The translations under genes and the position numbers were made by a program. From the NCBI GenBank assembly GCA_025766275.1, contig JAFKAC010000111.1:1-64000 (forward strand): DNA of 64,000 nt, written 5' to 3'. Each line of letters opens with the position of its first letter. Position 1 is the first letter of the stretch. Shown piece by piece: positions 31,947 through 41,736 of the stretch. The notes beneath the pieces were generated by a model. It had not been told where the DNA came from and searched no databases. It worked only from the letters and a program-made list of their open reading frames with translations. Source of the stretch: Lactarius indigo. Its lineage: Eukaryota > Basidiomycota > Agaricomycetes > Russulales > Russulaceae.

Positions 31947-33998
31947 GTGGCTGTAACAACCAGAGACCAGTGGACCAGTTTCCGCCCCTATTCGCTCCCA
32001 AGGAGGGGAGAACGCAACGTCCCCACGCGCTTTTTACGAGCTGCTAGCTGGAGGGAAAGACAGGAAGAAACCGGATATTTCGTCGAGTTTAACGGACCTA
32101 GCAGATTCCGTCCAGTTGAGTTTAACTTCGACCATCTGTGCTGGGTGGAAGTTGCCTGGAACCCCATAGATTCCCAGTGGGACGCCATACGACCAGCAGG
32201 ACCCAGATATCAGTGCGATATCGACGCACGAGAACTCAATAGTCGAGCCGACTGGGGCCCTATTGACGGACAGGTACGAGAACACTCCACCGAAGAGGTA
32301 GTGTCGGAAGACGCAGAACAAAGCCAAGAAGAAGACGAGGAAAGCGAAGGACGAGAGCCGAACCAAACTGAGACCAGCGGAGGAGCAATACAGGACCTCC
32401 TTATCGAACGAGCTGAGTCCGCACACATTGCAGAACCAGAACCAATTCACATCAGATCGCCAGCTATCATGGCTACCTTAACGCAGGCAATGGATGAAGT
32501 CGCTATCGAAGAAGCGCACGCTATCCGAACAGAAGCAAGAGAAATCTTCATGCCCATAAACCCAGAAACCGGCGTACGAATGACCGCGGACGACGCCGCC
32601 ATTTTTCGAGCCATAGGATCGGACAGGGGAGACCCCCCATCGGGACGACGACCAATGATGGAACTTCCCCCAGGCGTAGGAGGACCCGATGGAGATCCAC
32701 CACCCCCACCTGGAGAAGGCGTTCCATTCGACCTAAGAAGAACCGAACCACCCAGGGGACCACCCGCTGGACCGCCAGGCGGAGGAGGAGGTGGTGGAGG
32801 AGGTGGTGGCGGAGACGCTGGAGGACATCATAGCGAAAAATTAACCGGCGAGCCACCTTCCATTTTCGACGGAGACAGACTCAAAGTAGACCAGTTCCTT
32901 ACACAGTGGCACGTCTACTGGGGCATGAACTTAGACGCCCCCATCATGCGCAACGACTATAGGAGATGCCTCCTATTCCTCTCATACATCAAAGGCGGAG
33001 CAGTCAGCGAATGGGTTTTATCCTTCCTGAACTGGCTCAACAGACAGATACAACGAGGAATTAGTCCCTATACCCGCGGCCTATGGGACGCCGTAGCAGA
33101 TGGCTTCAGCCAACGATTCGAAAACACGCTGGAGCGCGAACAAGCACAAGCAATACTGAGAAAGGGATTCAAAATGGTTGGCGAAGATATAGATAAGTAC
33201 GTCAACGACTTCGAACAGCTTGCACGGAAGGCTCACTACCGCCTCAACGAACCACAAACAATCGACCTCTTCACATCGGGACTACCGAGGGAGCTGTTCA
33301 AAAACGCATTCCAGTTTGACGAACCAACCACGTTTGACGATTGGAAGAGGGCCGTCCTCAAGCGGCAGAAGAATTACATCCACCTCAAAGCAAGACTAAA
33401 CGAACACAAGAATACCCCCACGCAACCAAAGAAGCAAACCGGCAACGCGGGATGGACGCTCCCGCAAAACATACCTCAAACCAACCCCTGGGCTATGGAT
33501 ACCTCGGCCGATCGCGCCAAGGTACGCCTAGCGGGGTCTGAAGACATAGACTTCAACAAGTTGCCCCACCGGGACTGGCAAGCACCGCCGTTCCCACCAA
33601 GGGGGGGGCCAGGCGTTAGAGGACGAGGAAGAGGGGGGGCGCGACGAGATCTAAGGAACGTCCTTTGTTATAACTGCGATGCCCCAGGTCACCTCTCACG
33701 AAACTGCCCATACCCGCGAAGGCAAAGACAATGGCAGCAGAGCGCGCCATCCAGCAGCCGCATGACCGAAACTATGGGCTACCCTTCGGGACCCGTATCA
33801 CAATACGAACCATCACTGCCGGGATATATGTCCCCAACATCAAGCACAACGCCAATGCCACAGATCAACATGGCAACCACGAAGACAGCGGGGGAGCAAG
33901 CCAAAGAGTGGCTCACGCAGGTAGCCAACAGCACAGACGAGGTAAAAGATCTCATCCTACAGGACCTATGGGGAAAGGAGGGTTTTCGGGACGCCTGA
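31947..33998 (+). CDS. gag: Gag of chromovirus 3
   Basis: 683 codons open from a GTG (31947, context ACCGTGG). An in-frame TAA at 31929-31931 closes the frame upstream. The first AUG in any frame is the MATLTQAM methionine near 32469, yet the about 170 residues before it are conserved with the other two elements. Order: a TRDQWTSFRPY module rich in aromatic residues, an acidic linker, MATLTQAM, a Pro/Gly tract with a polyglycine run near 32785-32815, the Gag capsid-like core (FDGDRLKVDQFLTQWHVYWG to FENTLEREQAQ), and a basic RGRGRGGARR stretch with CCHC knuckle CYNCDAPGHLSRNC (about residue 574). The C-terminus ends LQDLWGKEGFRDA and overlaps pol in the -1 frame. It would form the virus-like particle shell in the cytoplasm. 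Confidence 0.88.
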   Translation: MAVTTRDQWTSFRPYSLPRRGERNVPTRFLRAASWRERQEETGYFVEFNGPSRFRPVEFNFDHLCWVEVAWNPIDSQWDAIRPAGPRYQCDIDARELNSRADWGPIDGQVREHSTEEVVSEDAEQSQEEDEESEGREPNQTETSGGAIQDLLIERAESAHIAEPEPIHIRSPAIMATLTQAMDEVAIEEAHAIRTEAREIFMPINPETGVRMTADDAAIFRAIGSDRGDPPSGRRPMMELPPGVGGPDGDPPPPPGEGVPFDLRRTEPPRGPPAGPPGGGGGGGGGGGGDAGGHHSEKLTGEPPSIFDGDRLKVDQFLTQWHVYWGMNLDAPIMRNDYRRCLLFLSYIKGGAVSEWVLSFLNWLNRQIQRGISPYTRGLWDAVADGFSQRFENTLEREQAQAILRKGFKMVGEDIDKYVNDFEQLARKAHYRLNEPQTIDLFTSGLPRELFKNAFQFDEPTTFDDWKRAVLKRQKNYIHLKARLNEHKNTPTQPKKQTGNAGWTLPQNIPQTNPWAMDTSADRAKVRLAGSEDIDFNKLPHRDWQAPPFPPRGGPGVRGRGRGGARRDLRNVLCYNCDAPGHLSRNCPYPRRQRQWQQSAPSSSRMTETMGYPSGPVSQYEPSLPGYMSPTSSTTPMPQINMATTKTAGEQAKEWLTQVANSTDEVKDLILQDLWGKEGFRDA

Positions 33999-34119
33999 AC
34001 CCGTCAGTCTGGGTGAGGGCTCTACAATGTAATTCTGTAATTGTGACAACGCGCTATCGATCTTTGCGAATTCCAGTGACTGTCCGAACAAATTACCAAA
34101 CGACTGAAACAAACGCGCT
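33968..34119 (+). pseudogene. pol: Pol of chromovirus 3, N-terminal piece before chromovirus 4
   Basis: GKGGFSGRLNPSVWVRAL up to TETNAL, immediately before the protease active site. The frame continues at 41737 with VDSGATDNF once chromovirus 4 and one GCGCT copy are removed. Confidence 0.9.
33971..33977 (+). promoter_or_regulatory. Candidate -1 frameshift heptamer at the gag-pol overlap (chromovirus 3)
   Basis: In the gag frame the codons TGG GGA AAG contain GGGAAAG in X-XXY-YYZ register. A -1 slip enters the pol frame, giving GKGGFSGRLNPS. The other two elements have GGGAAAA at the same codons (21341-21347 and 39296-39302, minus strand). An AUG overlaps the site here but is GTG in chromovirus 2. 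A downstream structure was not assessed. Confidence 0.5.
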
Positions 34120-34577
34120 TGTAACGCCGTCACAGCGTTGGCTCGACTTGAGCGCGTAAAGTAGAGGCGACTTTTAGATGACTTAGCTAGTCACGTCCTA
34201 AGACGTATGGCACGAAGGCTTTGTTCTAGATGTTTCGAAGACACTAGTTATGACTGGAATCCCTCTTTGAGATAGAGGCGAGAGAAGTTCTAAAGACAAG
34301 AAGTGACGATTGAAGAAGACCAAGATGGCGTGTCTTGGTCTTCCGCAGCTATCTTAAATACAAGAAGAGCAGGCTTTCAAGCGCTGCTATGAGTCACCGT
34401 AATGTAGCGTCCAACGTATCGCGTAAGTAGCGCAACCCTGATACTACTACTATCTGTACTAGGATCGAGTCATTCCCAAACTCCTAACTCCTGCGTAAAC
34501 CCCGAGTCCGTGACTAATCTACCTTACCGCCGTAGTCACAACCGGTACAGTAAGGGTTAAACCGTCGAACCGTAACA
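34120..34577 (-). repeat. 3' LTR of chromovirus 4
   Basis: 458 bp. The minus-strand purine tract (AGAAAGGGGGTGA) adjoins its inner edge. Confidence 0.95.
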
Positions 34578-34607
34578 TCACCCCCTTTCTAGCGTGAGGC
34601 TCCAGAC

Positions 34608-37600
34608 TCACTGAAAATCACGAGCGATCCACTCGCGTTGCTCGTCCTCGATACGTCGGAATACGTCGGCGCGCTCCAGTCGGTACACACAGTCCATCTT
34701 GTCCTCTCGGGCAGCAAGGACCATGCTGCGGAGTTGACGGATACGCGCCTGTAGGCGCGTCTCCTCGTGGGCTGCGGCGCGATACCGTGTCACCTCCGCA
34801 ACTAGGGATTCATCCCCTATGCGGTTAAGCGCGCAGTCCGTGAGTTTGTCGGCGGCGAGGATGACAAGATCCTCGTGGGCGATGAAGGCGCGGTTCGCAG
34901 CCGAGAGGTGAGGGGTAGCGTAAAGAGGCTTGCCGTAGAGGTAGGGGGATCCTGGGATTACTCCCAGGATGAAAGGATTCGCACCTCCGACGATTTGAAT
35001 ATGACTCGCCTGCAACTCTACTCCGTCCGGCCCGGTGATGGGGAAGTGAATGTGATGGGGCTGTCGATTCGCCCGGAACCCTTCAGGCGCAAGGACCTGC
35101 GCCGGGTCGTCGTCTCGCGTAATGGGGGTGTGTAATGCGACACCGGGCAGTCGCACACGTCCTCGAGACATGGGGGTTCCGTCGGTGTGCAGGAGCCACA
35201 GGGTGATTCCGGGATCAGCAGAGTCGCGGTTCGTTCGAAGGAGGGGGTGGCTGACCGGGTAGTAATCTCCGTCGTCATAGTCAGCTTGGTCCGGCATTGC
35301 TGCCTGCGCTGCCGCAACTTGCTCAATCTCTCCTGCGCTAACCTCAACTGTTCTCTGGCCCACTCCTGAGCCGTCCTCCGCCAAACCTCCTCTACTTCCA
35401 TCTCCTCCTGGTCCTTCGTTAGATCGATCGGTCGGGAAAACTCCCCTAATACCGATAAGAGCGTCGTCTGGGGGGATGATCGCGATGGGTTCCCGCGCCC
35501 CGTTGTCGTCTCGGAAGATGTGAGCGACGGCATGCTGCTGCTCGTCGCTGGGCTGGCGCGTGGGGTCTGGGAACCTCTGTAGGAGGCCAGCCCATTCTTG
35601 AGCGGTGATATGCCCCGTTCGCACGTTTGCAGGTGTGTACGGAGTGAGCTGGACCGCTGGAACCACGGTTTCTTCGTCGTCTTGGATGGTGGCGGCGGCG
35701 TCTTGCGCGACTTGGTCGAGGAGGATTGCCGTGGTGACATGTCTGAGAGGAGAAGTGGGCATAGAAGTAGAGGTGGATCGAATGTAGGAGTGATACTCTC
35801 CCTGACGCTCCTCAACGATGCTTTTAAGCCCTCGTGCGGCTGTTCGGGCCGCTTGGTACGCCTCTATCGCTTCCGGGGCGAAGACGTCATCCTTATCGAT
35901 CCATTGATTCTCCGAGTCAGGGTACCCCTTCCATTTGATGAGATATTGAAGTTTCCTGCGGCGGCCGAAGTGCCGTGAGTCTAGAACAGCCTCAACTTCG
36001 TATTCTTCTTCCCCTTCCACAAGGTCCGGTGGCGGTCGAGGGAAATTTTCACCGTGCATGGTCGTGCTTTTGTACGGCGTGAGAAGATCTATGTGAAACA
36101 CTGGGTGGATGCTCCACTGTGTGGGAAGTTCGAGGCGGTAATTGTACGGGGACATCACCTGGACTACTTTAAAGGGACTGTGGCGTCGCGCCGCAAGTTT
36201 TGCCGTGGGTTGATTGGTTCGAAGGTGTTTTCCTTCTAGCCATACTTGGTCGCCTATTTGATACTTCGGGGTATCTCGGTGTTTCACCCAGCTGTCCTGG
36301 GCCTTCTTGATAAGGGTCTGGGCCATTTGTCGCGCTTCCTTAAGCTGCGTGAGTCTGGTGATGACGCGTGGAATAGGGGATGGCTTATCCGTCCAATCCG
36401 CGGTCGGATCATAACCCATAAGCAGCATAAAGGGTGATTGTTTTGTGTGCTCGTGGGGCCAATTGTTGTGAGCGAATTCTGCTATGGGAAGGTATGCCGC
36501 CCAGTTATCTTGGCGCTCGTTGGCCCAGAATCGCAGATATTGTTCCAGCCATTGATTGGTTCGCTCCGATTGCCCATCCGTTCGTGGGTGATACGCCGTA
36601 GAGACATTTTGTTTGATGCCTAAGATTCGACAGACTTCCTTGGTGAACTTTGATGTAAATCGAGGGTCGCGATCAAGGGTGGCTGTTTCTTCTGCGGTGA
36701 TATCTTCATTGCACGGGATGAATATCGACGCCTTGCTGCAGTCGTGATCTGTAACAGTGAGGATACTATCGTAGGACTGAGATGTTGGCAGTTTAGTAAT
36801 AAAGTCCAACGCAATGGTGTGGAAAGGAGGGGCGTCCGTTATTGCGGTGATGGGGTGTAGCGGCGCGCGCGTTGGTCTTGTGTTGACTTTGTTTCGTTGA
36901 CAGTCAGCGCATCCCGTAACGTACTCATATACATCTCGACGAATTCTTGGCCACCAGTAGTGTCGCTCTACGATCCGTTGGGTCCTGCTGATGCCTGGGT
37001 GTCCGTGAACAGGGGGGTCGTGGTGATCGTGTATTATTGCCCTGTACGCGGTCGTGGGTCCAGTGACTACCAGCCGTCCGTCCTTGTACCATTCTCCTTC
37101 TATCTTCTTCAGCTGGTGGGCGTCGACCCACGCCTGGACAATCTTTGGGTCTTGCCGTCGCCTCGGCGTTTGTAGCAGCGGGTGTATTTCCAGGGCGCGG
37201 GCGGTATTAGTGGCTCGCACGAATACTTCGGGAGGTAGGACTACCACACCTTCGTTGTCTCCTTCTCCCTGGTCGTAGTCCGGTCGTCTGGACAGGGCAT
37301 CTGCTCTACCGTTGTTCTTTCCCTTGATATGATGGATCTCGAAATCATATTCCATCAGTTCTAGTACTTCTCGAGCGACTCGTCGGCTGATCTTTTGCGG
37401 GGTTTTCCAGTACTGGAGATTGAGGTGGTCTGAAAATATCTTGATTTTGTGCGGGGATCCCGCAAGTAGGGGTCTCCAGTGCCTGAGAGCCTTGACGATG
37501 GCCAGAAGTTCCAAGTCGTAGATGTCGTAGTTGCGTTCAGCTTCGTTTAGCGTGGCTGAGTAGTATCCTATCGGATGCTTGCGACCGTCGTTTTTCTTCT

Positions 37601-39311
37601 GTAAGAGTACAGCACCTACCGCGAACCCAGATGCATCGACCTCTAACTCGAATTGGTCTTGTAAGTTGGGGTGTGCCAACACCGGTTCCTCCGTGACGAG
37701 GTGTTTGAGTGTTTTAAACGCACGGTCTTCGTCCTCTGTCCAGTTCCATTCTGCATCCTTTCGGGTGAGCCGATTTAGTGGTCGTGCGTGGGTAGCGAAA
37801 CCGCGGATGAAAAGGCGGTAAAAGTTGCAGAAGCCTAAAAAGGATCGTACGTCTCTAACCTTTGTTGGGGTTGGCCAGTCCTTGATGCCGCGAACTTTTA
37901 CCGGGTCCATGCGTGTTACCCCCTTTTCAAGGATTACCCCCAGGTAATCCATCCGCGGTTGGTGGAATAGGCATTTCTCAAGTTTGAAATAGAGATCGTG
38001 ATCCTGGGCGACGCGGAGAACGTCAGTCACCGCGGCAATATGGTCAGCTAGCGTGGATCCTTCCCGTGTAGCAATTCCAATATCATCCATGTAGACTCGG
38101 ATGACCGTCCCCCGTAGCTCATGTTTTGCGATGGTGTCGCGGTAGATGTGGTTCATCATGGTTTGAAAGGTGGCTGGTGAGTTCGTGAGGCCAAAGAACA
38201 TGACCGTGGGCTCGAAGAGACCGAATTTGGTTTTGAAAGCCGCCTTCTCTTGATCGCCGTCGCGTATGCGGACATTGTTATACCCCCAGCGGATGTCAAG
38301 TTTGGTATAAATATGGGCATTACTGAGGTCATAGATGAGGTCCTGGATGAGGGGAAGTGGGTATTGGTTGCGTATGGTATGTGAGTTGATAACGTGATAG
38401 TCCTGTACAGGGCGCAGCTTTCCGTCCTTCTTTTTGACAAAGAAAAATGACGAGGCGTACGGAGAGATGGACGGTCGCAGATATCCTTGCTTGAGTTTCT
38501 CGTCTAGGAACTCCTTAAGCTTCCCCTCTTCCTCTTGTGTTAACGGGTATATTTTGCAATCTATCGCAGATGGGGTATCCGGTTTGAAGTCAATGGCGTG
38601 ATCCCAGGGTCTTGCTGGGGGGAATCGTTGAGACGCTTCTTCGCTAAAGAGCCTCTCAAAGGCGGTGTATACTGCCGGCAGTTCTACAGGATTGTCTTCT
38701 GTCTTTGCCCGGATGGCTAGCTCCGTAGACGTAGTTGTGCGTAGGTACGTATTTTCCTCATCCATATCTAGGACGATTGCTTCCTTTTCGTCGTTAGTGA
38801 GCGCGGCTGCAATAATGGTGCGACGATCTGAACTGTCCTGTGTGCTGATCACGACCGGCATGATCTCTTCGTGTATCACTGCGTCCCGCCAGCTAATGGT
38901 TGGCTCATAGGTTGCCAGCCATGGGTATCCTAGAACGATGCTTTCCTCACCGAGGTCAGTTACGAGGAAGCGCATGGTTCTGTGATATCCCTTAGCGTAT
39001 ACATCTAGATCAGTAAAATGGGTGATAGACCCAGCTTTATTTTCCGTATTGTCTATGTTCCAAATTTTCCGTGGTTGTGGCAGGAGCTGGAGTCCTATGC
39101 CCATTTTGTTGACGAAATTTGGATGTATGAAGTTGTCGGTTGCTCCCGAGTCAACTAGTGCTTTGATATCGGCCATTCGGTAATTCGTGCGAATCGAGAC
39201 TGGAATTCGGAGAGAACGAAAGCGTGTCATGATTACAGAATTACAATTTAGAGCCCTCACCCAGGCCGATGGGTTCAGGCGCTCCGAAAACCCTCTTTTC
39301 CCCATAAGTCC
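34608..39311 (-). CDS. pol: Pol of chromovirus 4
   Basis: The functional frame is entered at the gag overlap (GKRGFSERLNPSAWVRAL, about 39303). The open frame itself reaches back to 39521 inside gag. Protease VDSGATDNFIHPN, reverse transcriptase YMDDIGIAT, RNase H LEVDASGFAVGAVLLQK, integrase finger HGHPG and CADCQRNK, chromodomain EEYEVEAVLDSRHFGRR to ENQWI, and a C-terminal extension ending IARDFQ. In the integrase, ETATL is followed directly by DRDPRF. Chromoviruses 2 and 3 have 17 more residues there (YVRHVFKRFGLPRKIIS type), so this copy has an in-frame 51-nt deletion next to the second catalytic Asp and its integrase is probably inactive. Confidence 0.88.
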   Translation of the reverse strand, partial: GLMGKRGFSERLNPSAWVRALNCNSVIMTRFRSLRIPVSIRTNYRMADIKALVDSGATDNFIHPNFVNKMGIGLQLLPQPRKIWNIDNTENKAGSITHFTDLDVYAKGYHRTMRFLVTDLGEESIVLGYPWLATYEPTISWRDAVIHEEIMPVVISTQDSSDRRTIIAAALTNDEKEAIVLDMDEENTYLRTTTSTELAIRAKTEDNPVELPAVYTAFERLFSEEASQRFPPARPWDHAIDFKPDTPSAIDCKIYPLTQEEEGKLKEFLDEKLKQGYLRPSISPYASSFFFVKKKDGKLRPVQDYHVINSHTIRNQYPLPLIQDLIYDLSNAHIYTKLDIRWGYNNVRIRDGDQEKAAFKTKFGLFEPTVMFFGLTNSPATFQTMMNHIYRDTIAKHELRGTVIRVYMDDIGIATREGSTLADHIAAVTDVLRVAQDHDLYFKLEKCLFHQPRMDYLGVILEKGVTRMDPVKVRGIKDWPTPTKVRDVRSFLGFCNFYRLFIRGFATHARPLNRLTRKDAEWNWTEDEDRAFKTLKHLVTEEPVLAHPNLQDQFELEVDASGFAVGAVLLQKKNDGRKHPIGYYSATLNEAERNYDIYDLELLAIVKALRHWRPLLAGSPHKIKIFSDHLNLQYWKTPQKISRRVAREVLELMEYDFEIHHIKGKNNGRADALSRRPDYDQGEGDNEGVVVLPPEVFVRATNTARALEIHPLLQTPRRRQDPKIVQAWVDAHQLKKIEGEWYKDGRLVVTGPTTAYRAIIHDHHDPPVHGHPGISRTQRIVERHYWWPRIRRDVYEYVTGCADCQRNKVNTRPTRAPLHPITAITDAPPFHTIALDFITKLPTSQSYDSILTVTDHDCSKASIFIPCNEDITAEETATLDRDPRFTSKFTKEVCRILGIKQNVSTAYHPRTDGQSERTNQWLEQYLRFWANERQDNWAAYLPIAEFAHNNWPHEHTKQSPFMLLMGYDPTADWTDKPSPIPRVITRLTQLKEARQMAQTLIKKAQDSWVKHRDTPKYQIGDQVWLEGKHLRTNQPTAKLAARRHSPFKVVQVMSPYNYRLELPTQWSIHPVFHIDLLTPYKSTTMHGENFPRPPPDLVEGEEEYEVEAVLDSRHFGRRRKLQYLIKWKGYPDSENQWIDKDDVFAPEAIEAYQAARTAARGLKSIVEERQGEYHSYIRSTSTSMPTSPLRHVTTAILLDQVAQDAAATIQDDEETVVPAVQLTPYTPANVRTGHITAQEWAGLLQRFPDPTRQPSDEQQHAVAHIFRDDNGAREPIAIIPPDDALIGIRGVFPTDRSNEGPGGDGSRGGLAEDGSGVGQRTVEVSAGEIEQVAAAQAAMPDQADYDDGDYYPVSHPLLRTNRDSADPGITLWLLHTDGTPMSRGRVRLPGVALHTPITRDDDPAQVLAPEGFRANRQPHHIHFPITGPDGVELQASHIQIVGGANPFILGVIPGSPYLYGKPLYATPHLSAANRAFIAHEDLVILAADKLTDCALNRIGDESLVAEVTRYRAAAHEETRLQARIRQLRSMVLAAREDKMDCVYRLERADVFRRIEDEQREWIARDFQ
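35018..35740 (-). CDS. Overlapping ORF (+1 to pol), chromovirus 4 copy
   Basis: 240 codons from MSPRQSSSTKSRKTP to SPSPGRTE-stop, nested in the pol extension. It shares with the other two copies EFSR, WRRTAQEWAREQLRLAQERL, RRQQCRTKL, ATPSFERTATLLIP, CLEDVC and SLRLKGSGR. Open in-frame sequence also extends upstream of this ATG (to 35815). Conservation across two chromovirus families argues for a real protein. Confidence 0.5.
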   Translation of the reverse strand: MSPRQSSSTKSRKTPPPPSKTTKKPWFQRSSSLRTHLQTCERGISPLKNGLASYRGSQTPRASPATSSSMPSLTSSETTTGRGNPSRSSPQTTLLSVLGEFSRPIDLTKDQEEMEVEEVWRRTAQEWAREQLRLAQERLSKLRQRRQQCRTKLTMTTEITTRSATPSFERTATLLIPESPCGSCTPTEPPCLEDVCDCPVSHYTPPLRETTTRRRSLRLKGSGRIDSPITFTSPSPGRTE

Positions 39312-41257
39312 TGCAATATCAAGTCCTTTACTTCGTTGGGGGCATTGGCTACCCCCGTAAGCCATTCCTTGGCCCGTTCCTCCGCCGTTTTGCTGGTCGA
39401 AGCAGCTTGTATCTGGGCGGGCGGTGTTTCTTGTGCGTAGTAATCGGTTTCTGTCATCCGGACGGTAGAGGGTCCGGGTTCTTGCGGTCGCCATTGTCGG
39501 GGCTGTCGTGGATGGGGGCAATTTCGTGAGAGGTGGCCCGGTGCATTACAGTTATAGCACAGGACTGTCCTTAGGTCTCGTCGTATCCCCCCCCTTCCGC
39601 GTCCTCTAACTCCCGGGCCCCCTCTTGGCGGGAACGGGGGTAGGTTGGTGTATGGCGGCTTGCCATAGTCGATCTCATCTGATCCAGCTAGTCTTGCCCT
39701 GGTTCGATCCGCGGAGGTATCCATGGCCCATGGATTCGCGAGGTTCTGTGGGACGCTCCAATTAGCGTTGCCCGTCTTCTTCGGTTTGTTGTCTTTGTAT
39801 TCATCTACTCTGGCCCTAATGTGGATGTAGTTGCGTTGTCGGCGAAGCGTTGCACGCTTCCATTCGTCGAAGGTTTCTGGTTCGTCTAGGTCGTAGGTTT
39901 TCTCGTACAATTTCTTGGGGAGCCCCTTTGTAAAGAGGTCGATTGTTTGCGGGTCATTAAGGCGATAGCCTGCTTTTCTGGCCGCCTCTTCAAATTCATT
40001 GACGTATTTGTCGATATCCCCATCGACCATTTTGAGGCCTTTCCTCAGCAGGGCTTGAGCCTGTTCTCATTCAAGGGTATTGACGAACCTTTGATTGAAC
40101 CCTTCTGCTACCGCGTTCCACAGATCTCGCGTATGTTGGTCTATACCTCGTTGTATTTGCCGGTTGAGCCACTTGAGGTATGAGAGCACCCATTCGCTGA
40201 CGGATACCCCCTTGATGTAGGAAAGAAAAAGTAGGCATCGTCGGTAGTCGTTGCGCATGACGGGAGTGTCGAGGTTCATCCCCCAATATACGTGCCATTG
40301 TGTGAGGAATGAGTCTACTTTAGTACGTTCTCCGTCGAAGATAGTGGGGGGTTCACCAGTTAGCTTTTCGTGCCCGTGTCCTCCTGCCCCTCCACCGCCG
40401 CCTCCTCCTCCTGGAGGTCCTCCTTCTGGTGGATTGTTCGGGAGATCAGGCGGATTTCCTCCCCTTCCCGGGCGTCGGGGAAAATCGTCCCCGGGGGGTC
40501 CTCCCCATCCCGGTGGGGGGTCTAGTGGCATCCCTCGTCTTCCCCCGTCTCCTGACGGGGGGTCTCCCTGGTCGGGTCCGATGGCACGGAAGATCGCCGC
40601 GTCATCCGCGGTCATTCGATGTCCTGTTTCGGGATTAATGGGCATGAGGTTTTGTTGAGACTCCTGCCTAATTGCTTCGGCTGCGTCTCGCGCCGCCTGT
40701 TCTCTGATGGTCATAATTTCTTCTGCCGTCATGGTCGTTGTCGCCATCTCTGCTGCGGGTGATCGTACGTGGATTACTTCTGGTTGTTCTGAGATATGTA
40801 GGGACTCAGCTTGTTGAATGGTGTATTGTTCGATAGGTCCGATGCTTGCTGGACGATTTTCCTCGCTCTGCTCTTCTTCGTCGGCTTCCTCGCTTACTGC
40901 TTCTCCAGTCGAATGTTCTCGTATTTGGCCGTCGATGGGCCCCCAGTCGGCTCGTGAATTGAGTTCGCGTGCGTCGATATCGCACTGATATTGTCTTCCT
41001 GCTGGTCTGATGACATCCCAGCGGTGATCTATGGGGTTCCACGTAATTTCTACCCAACACAGGTGGTCGAAATTGAACTCAACAGGTCTGAACCGTGTGG
41101 GTCCGTTGAATTCTACGAAATACCCAGTTTCGTCTCCTCGTTCTCTCCAGCGGGCTGTTCCTAGGAATCTGGTCGGTACGTTGCGATCTCCTCTTCGTTC
41201 CAAATGGTAGGGACGGAAGCTCGTCCACTGATCGCGTGTGTTGACAGTCGCCACAAT
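39275..41257 (-). pseudogene. gag: Gag of chromovirus 4, one nonsense codon
   Basis: It opens at a GTG near 41254 (ATVNTRDQWTSFRPYHL) without an in-frame AUG until MATTTMTAEE near 40745. It runs to NTLE at 40070, where TGA (40067-40069) stands in place of the Arg codon of chromovirus 3. The frame then continues from EQAQALLRKG through DYGKPPYTNLPPFPPRGG to the CCHC knuckle CYNCNAPGHLSRNC and ends LQDLWGKEGFRSA at 39275. Compared with chromovirus 3 the N-terminal 120 residues are the best conserved part, which shows that they are translated. Confidence 0.85.
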
Positions 41258-41273
41258 GGGATCTTGGTCTTAA

Positions 41274-41731
41274 TGTAACGCCGTCACAGCGTTGGCTCGA
41301 CTTGAGCACGTAAAGTAGAGGCGACTTTTAGATGACTTAGCTAGTCACGTCCTAAGACGTATGGCACGAAGGCTTTGTTCTAGATGTTTCGAAGACACTA
41401 GTTATGACTGGAATCCCTCTTTGAGATAGAGGCGAGAGAAGTTCTGAAGACAAGAAGTGACGATTGAAGAAGACCAAGATGGCGTGTCTTGGTCTTCCGC
41501 AGCTATCTTAAATACAAGAAGAGCAGGCTTTCAAGCGCTGCTATGAGTCACCGTAATGTAGCGTCCAACGTATCGCGTAAGTAGCGCAACCCTGATACTA
41601 CTACTATCTGTACTAGGATCGAGTCATTCCCAAACTCCTAACTCCTGCGTAAACCCCGAGTCCGTGACTAATCTACCTTACCGCCGTAGTCACAACCGGT
41701 ACAGTAAGGGTTAAACCGTCGAACCGTAACA
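41274..41731 (-). repeat. 5' LTR of chromovirus 4
   Basis: 458 bp. On the minus strand a TATTTAAG box precedes the predicted transcript start at 41480. The primer-binding site AAGACCAAGAT is at 41261-41271, again complementary to the predicted RNA 5' end. Confidence 0.92.
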
Positions 41732-41736
41732 GCGCT

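Larger units (their letters stand above)
34120..41731 (-). mobile_element. Chromovirus 4 (Ty3/Gypsy, family 2) inside chromovirus 3
   Basis: 458-bp LTRs (34120-34577 and 41274-41731) with TGTAACG...CGTAACA ends and target duplications GCGCT (34115-34119 and 41732-41736). It is a minus-strand gag-pol of the same general type as elements 2 and 3, but diverged in LTR and protein. The LTRs differ at two positions. It landed between the Leu and Val codons just before the protease Asp of chromovirus 3. One gag stop and a small integrase deletion are its only visible defects. Confidence 0.97.
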
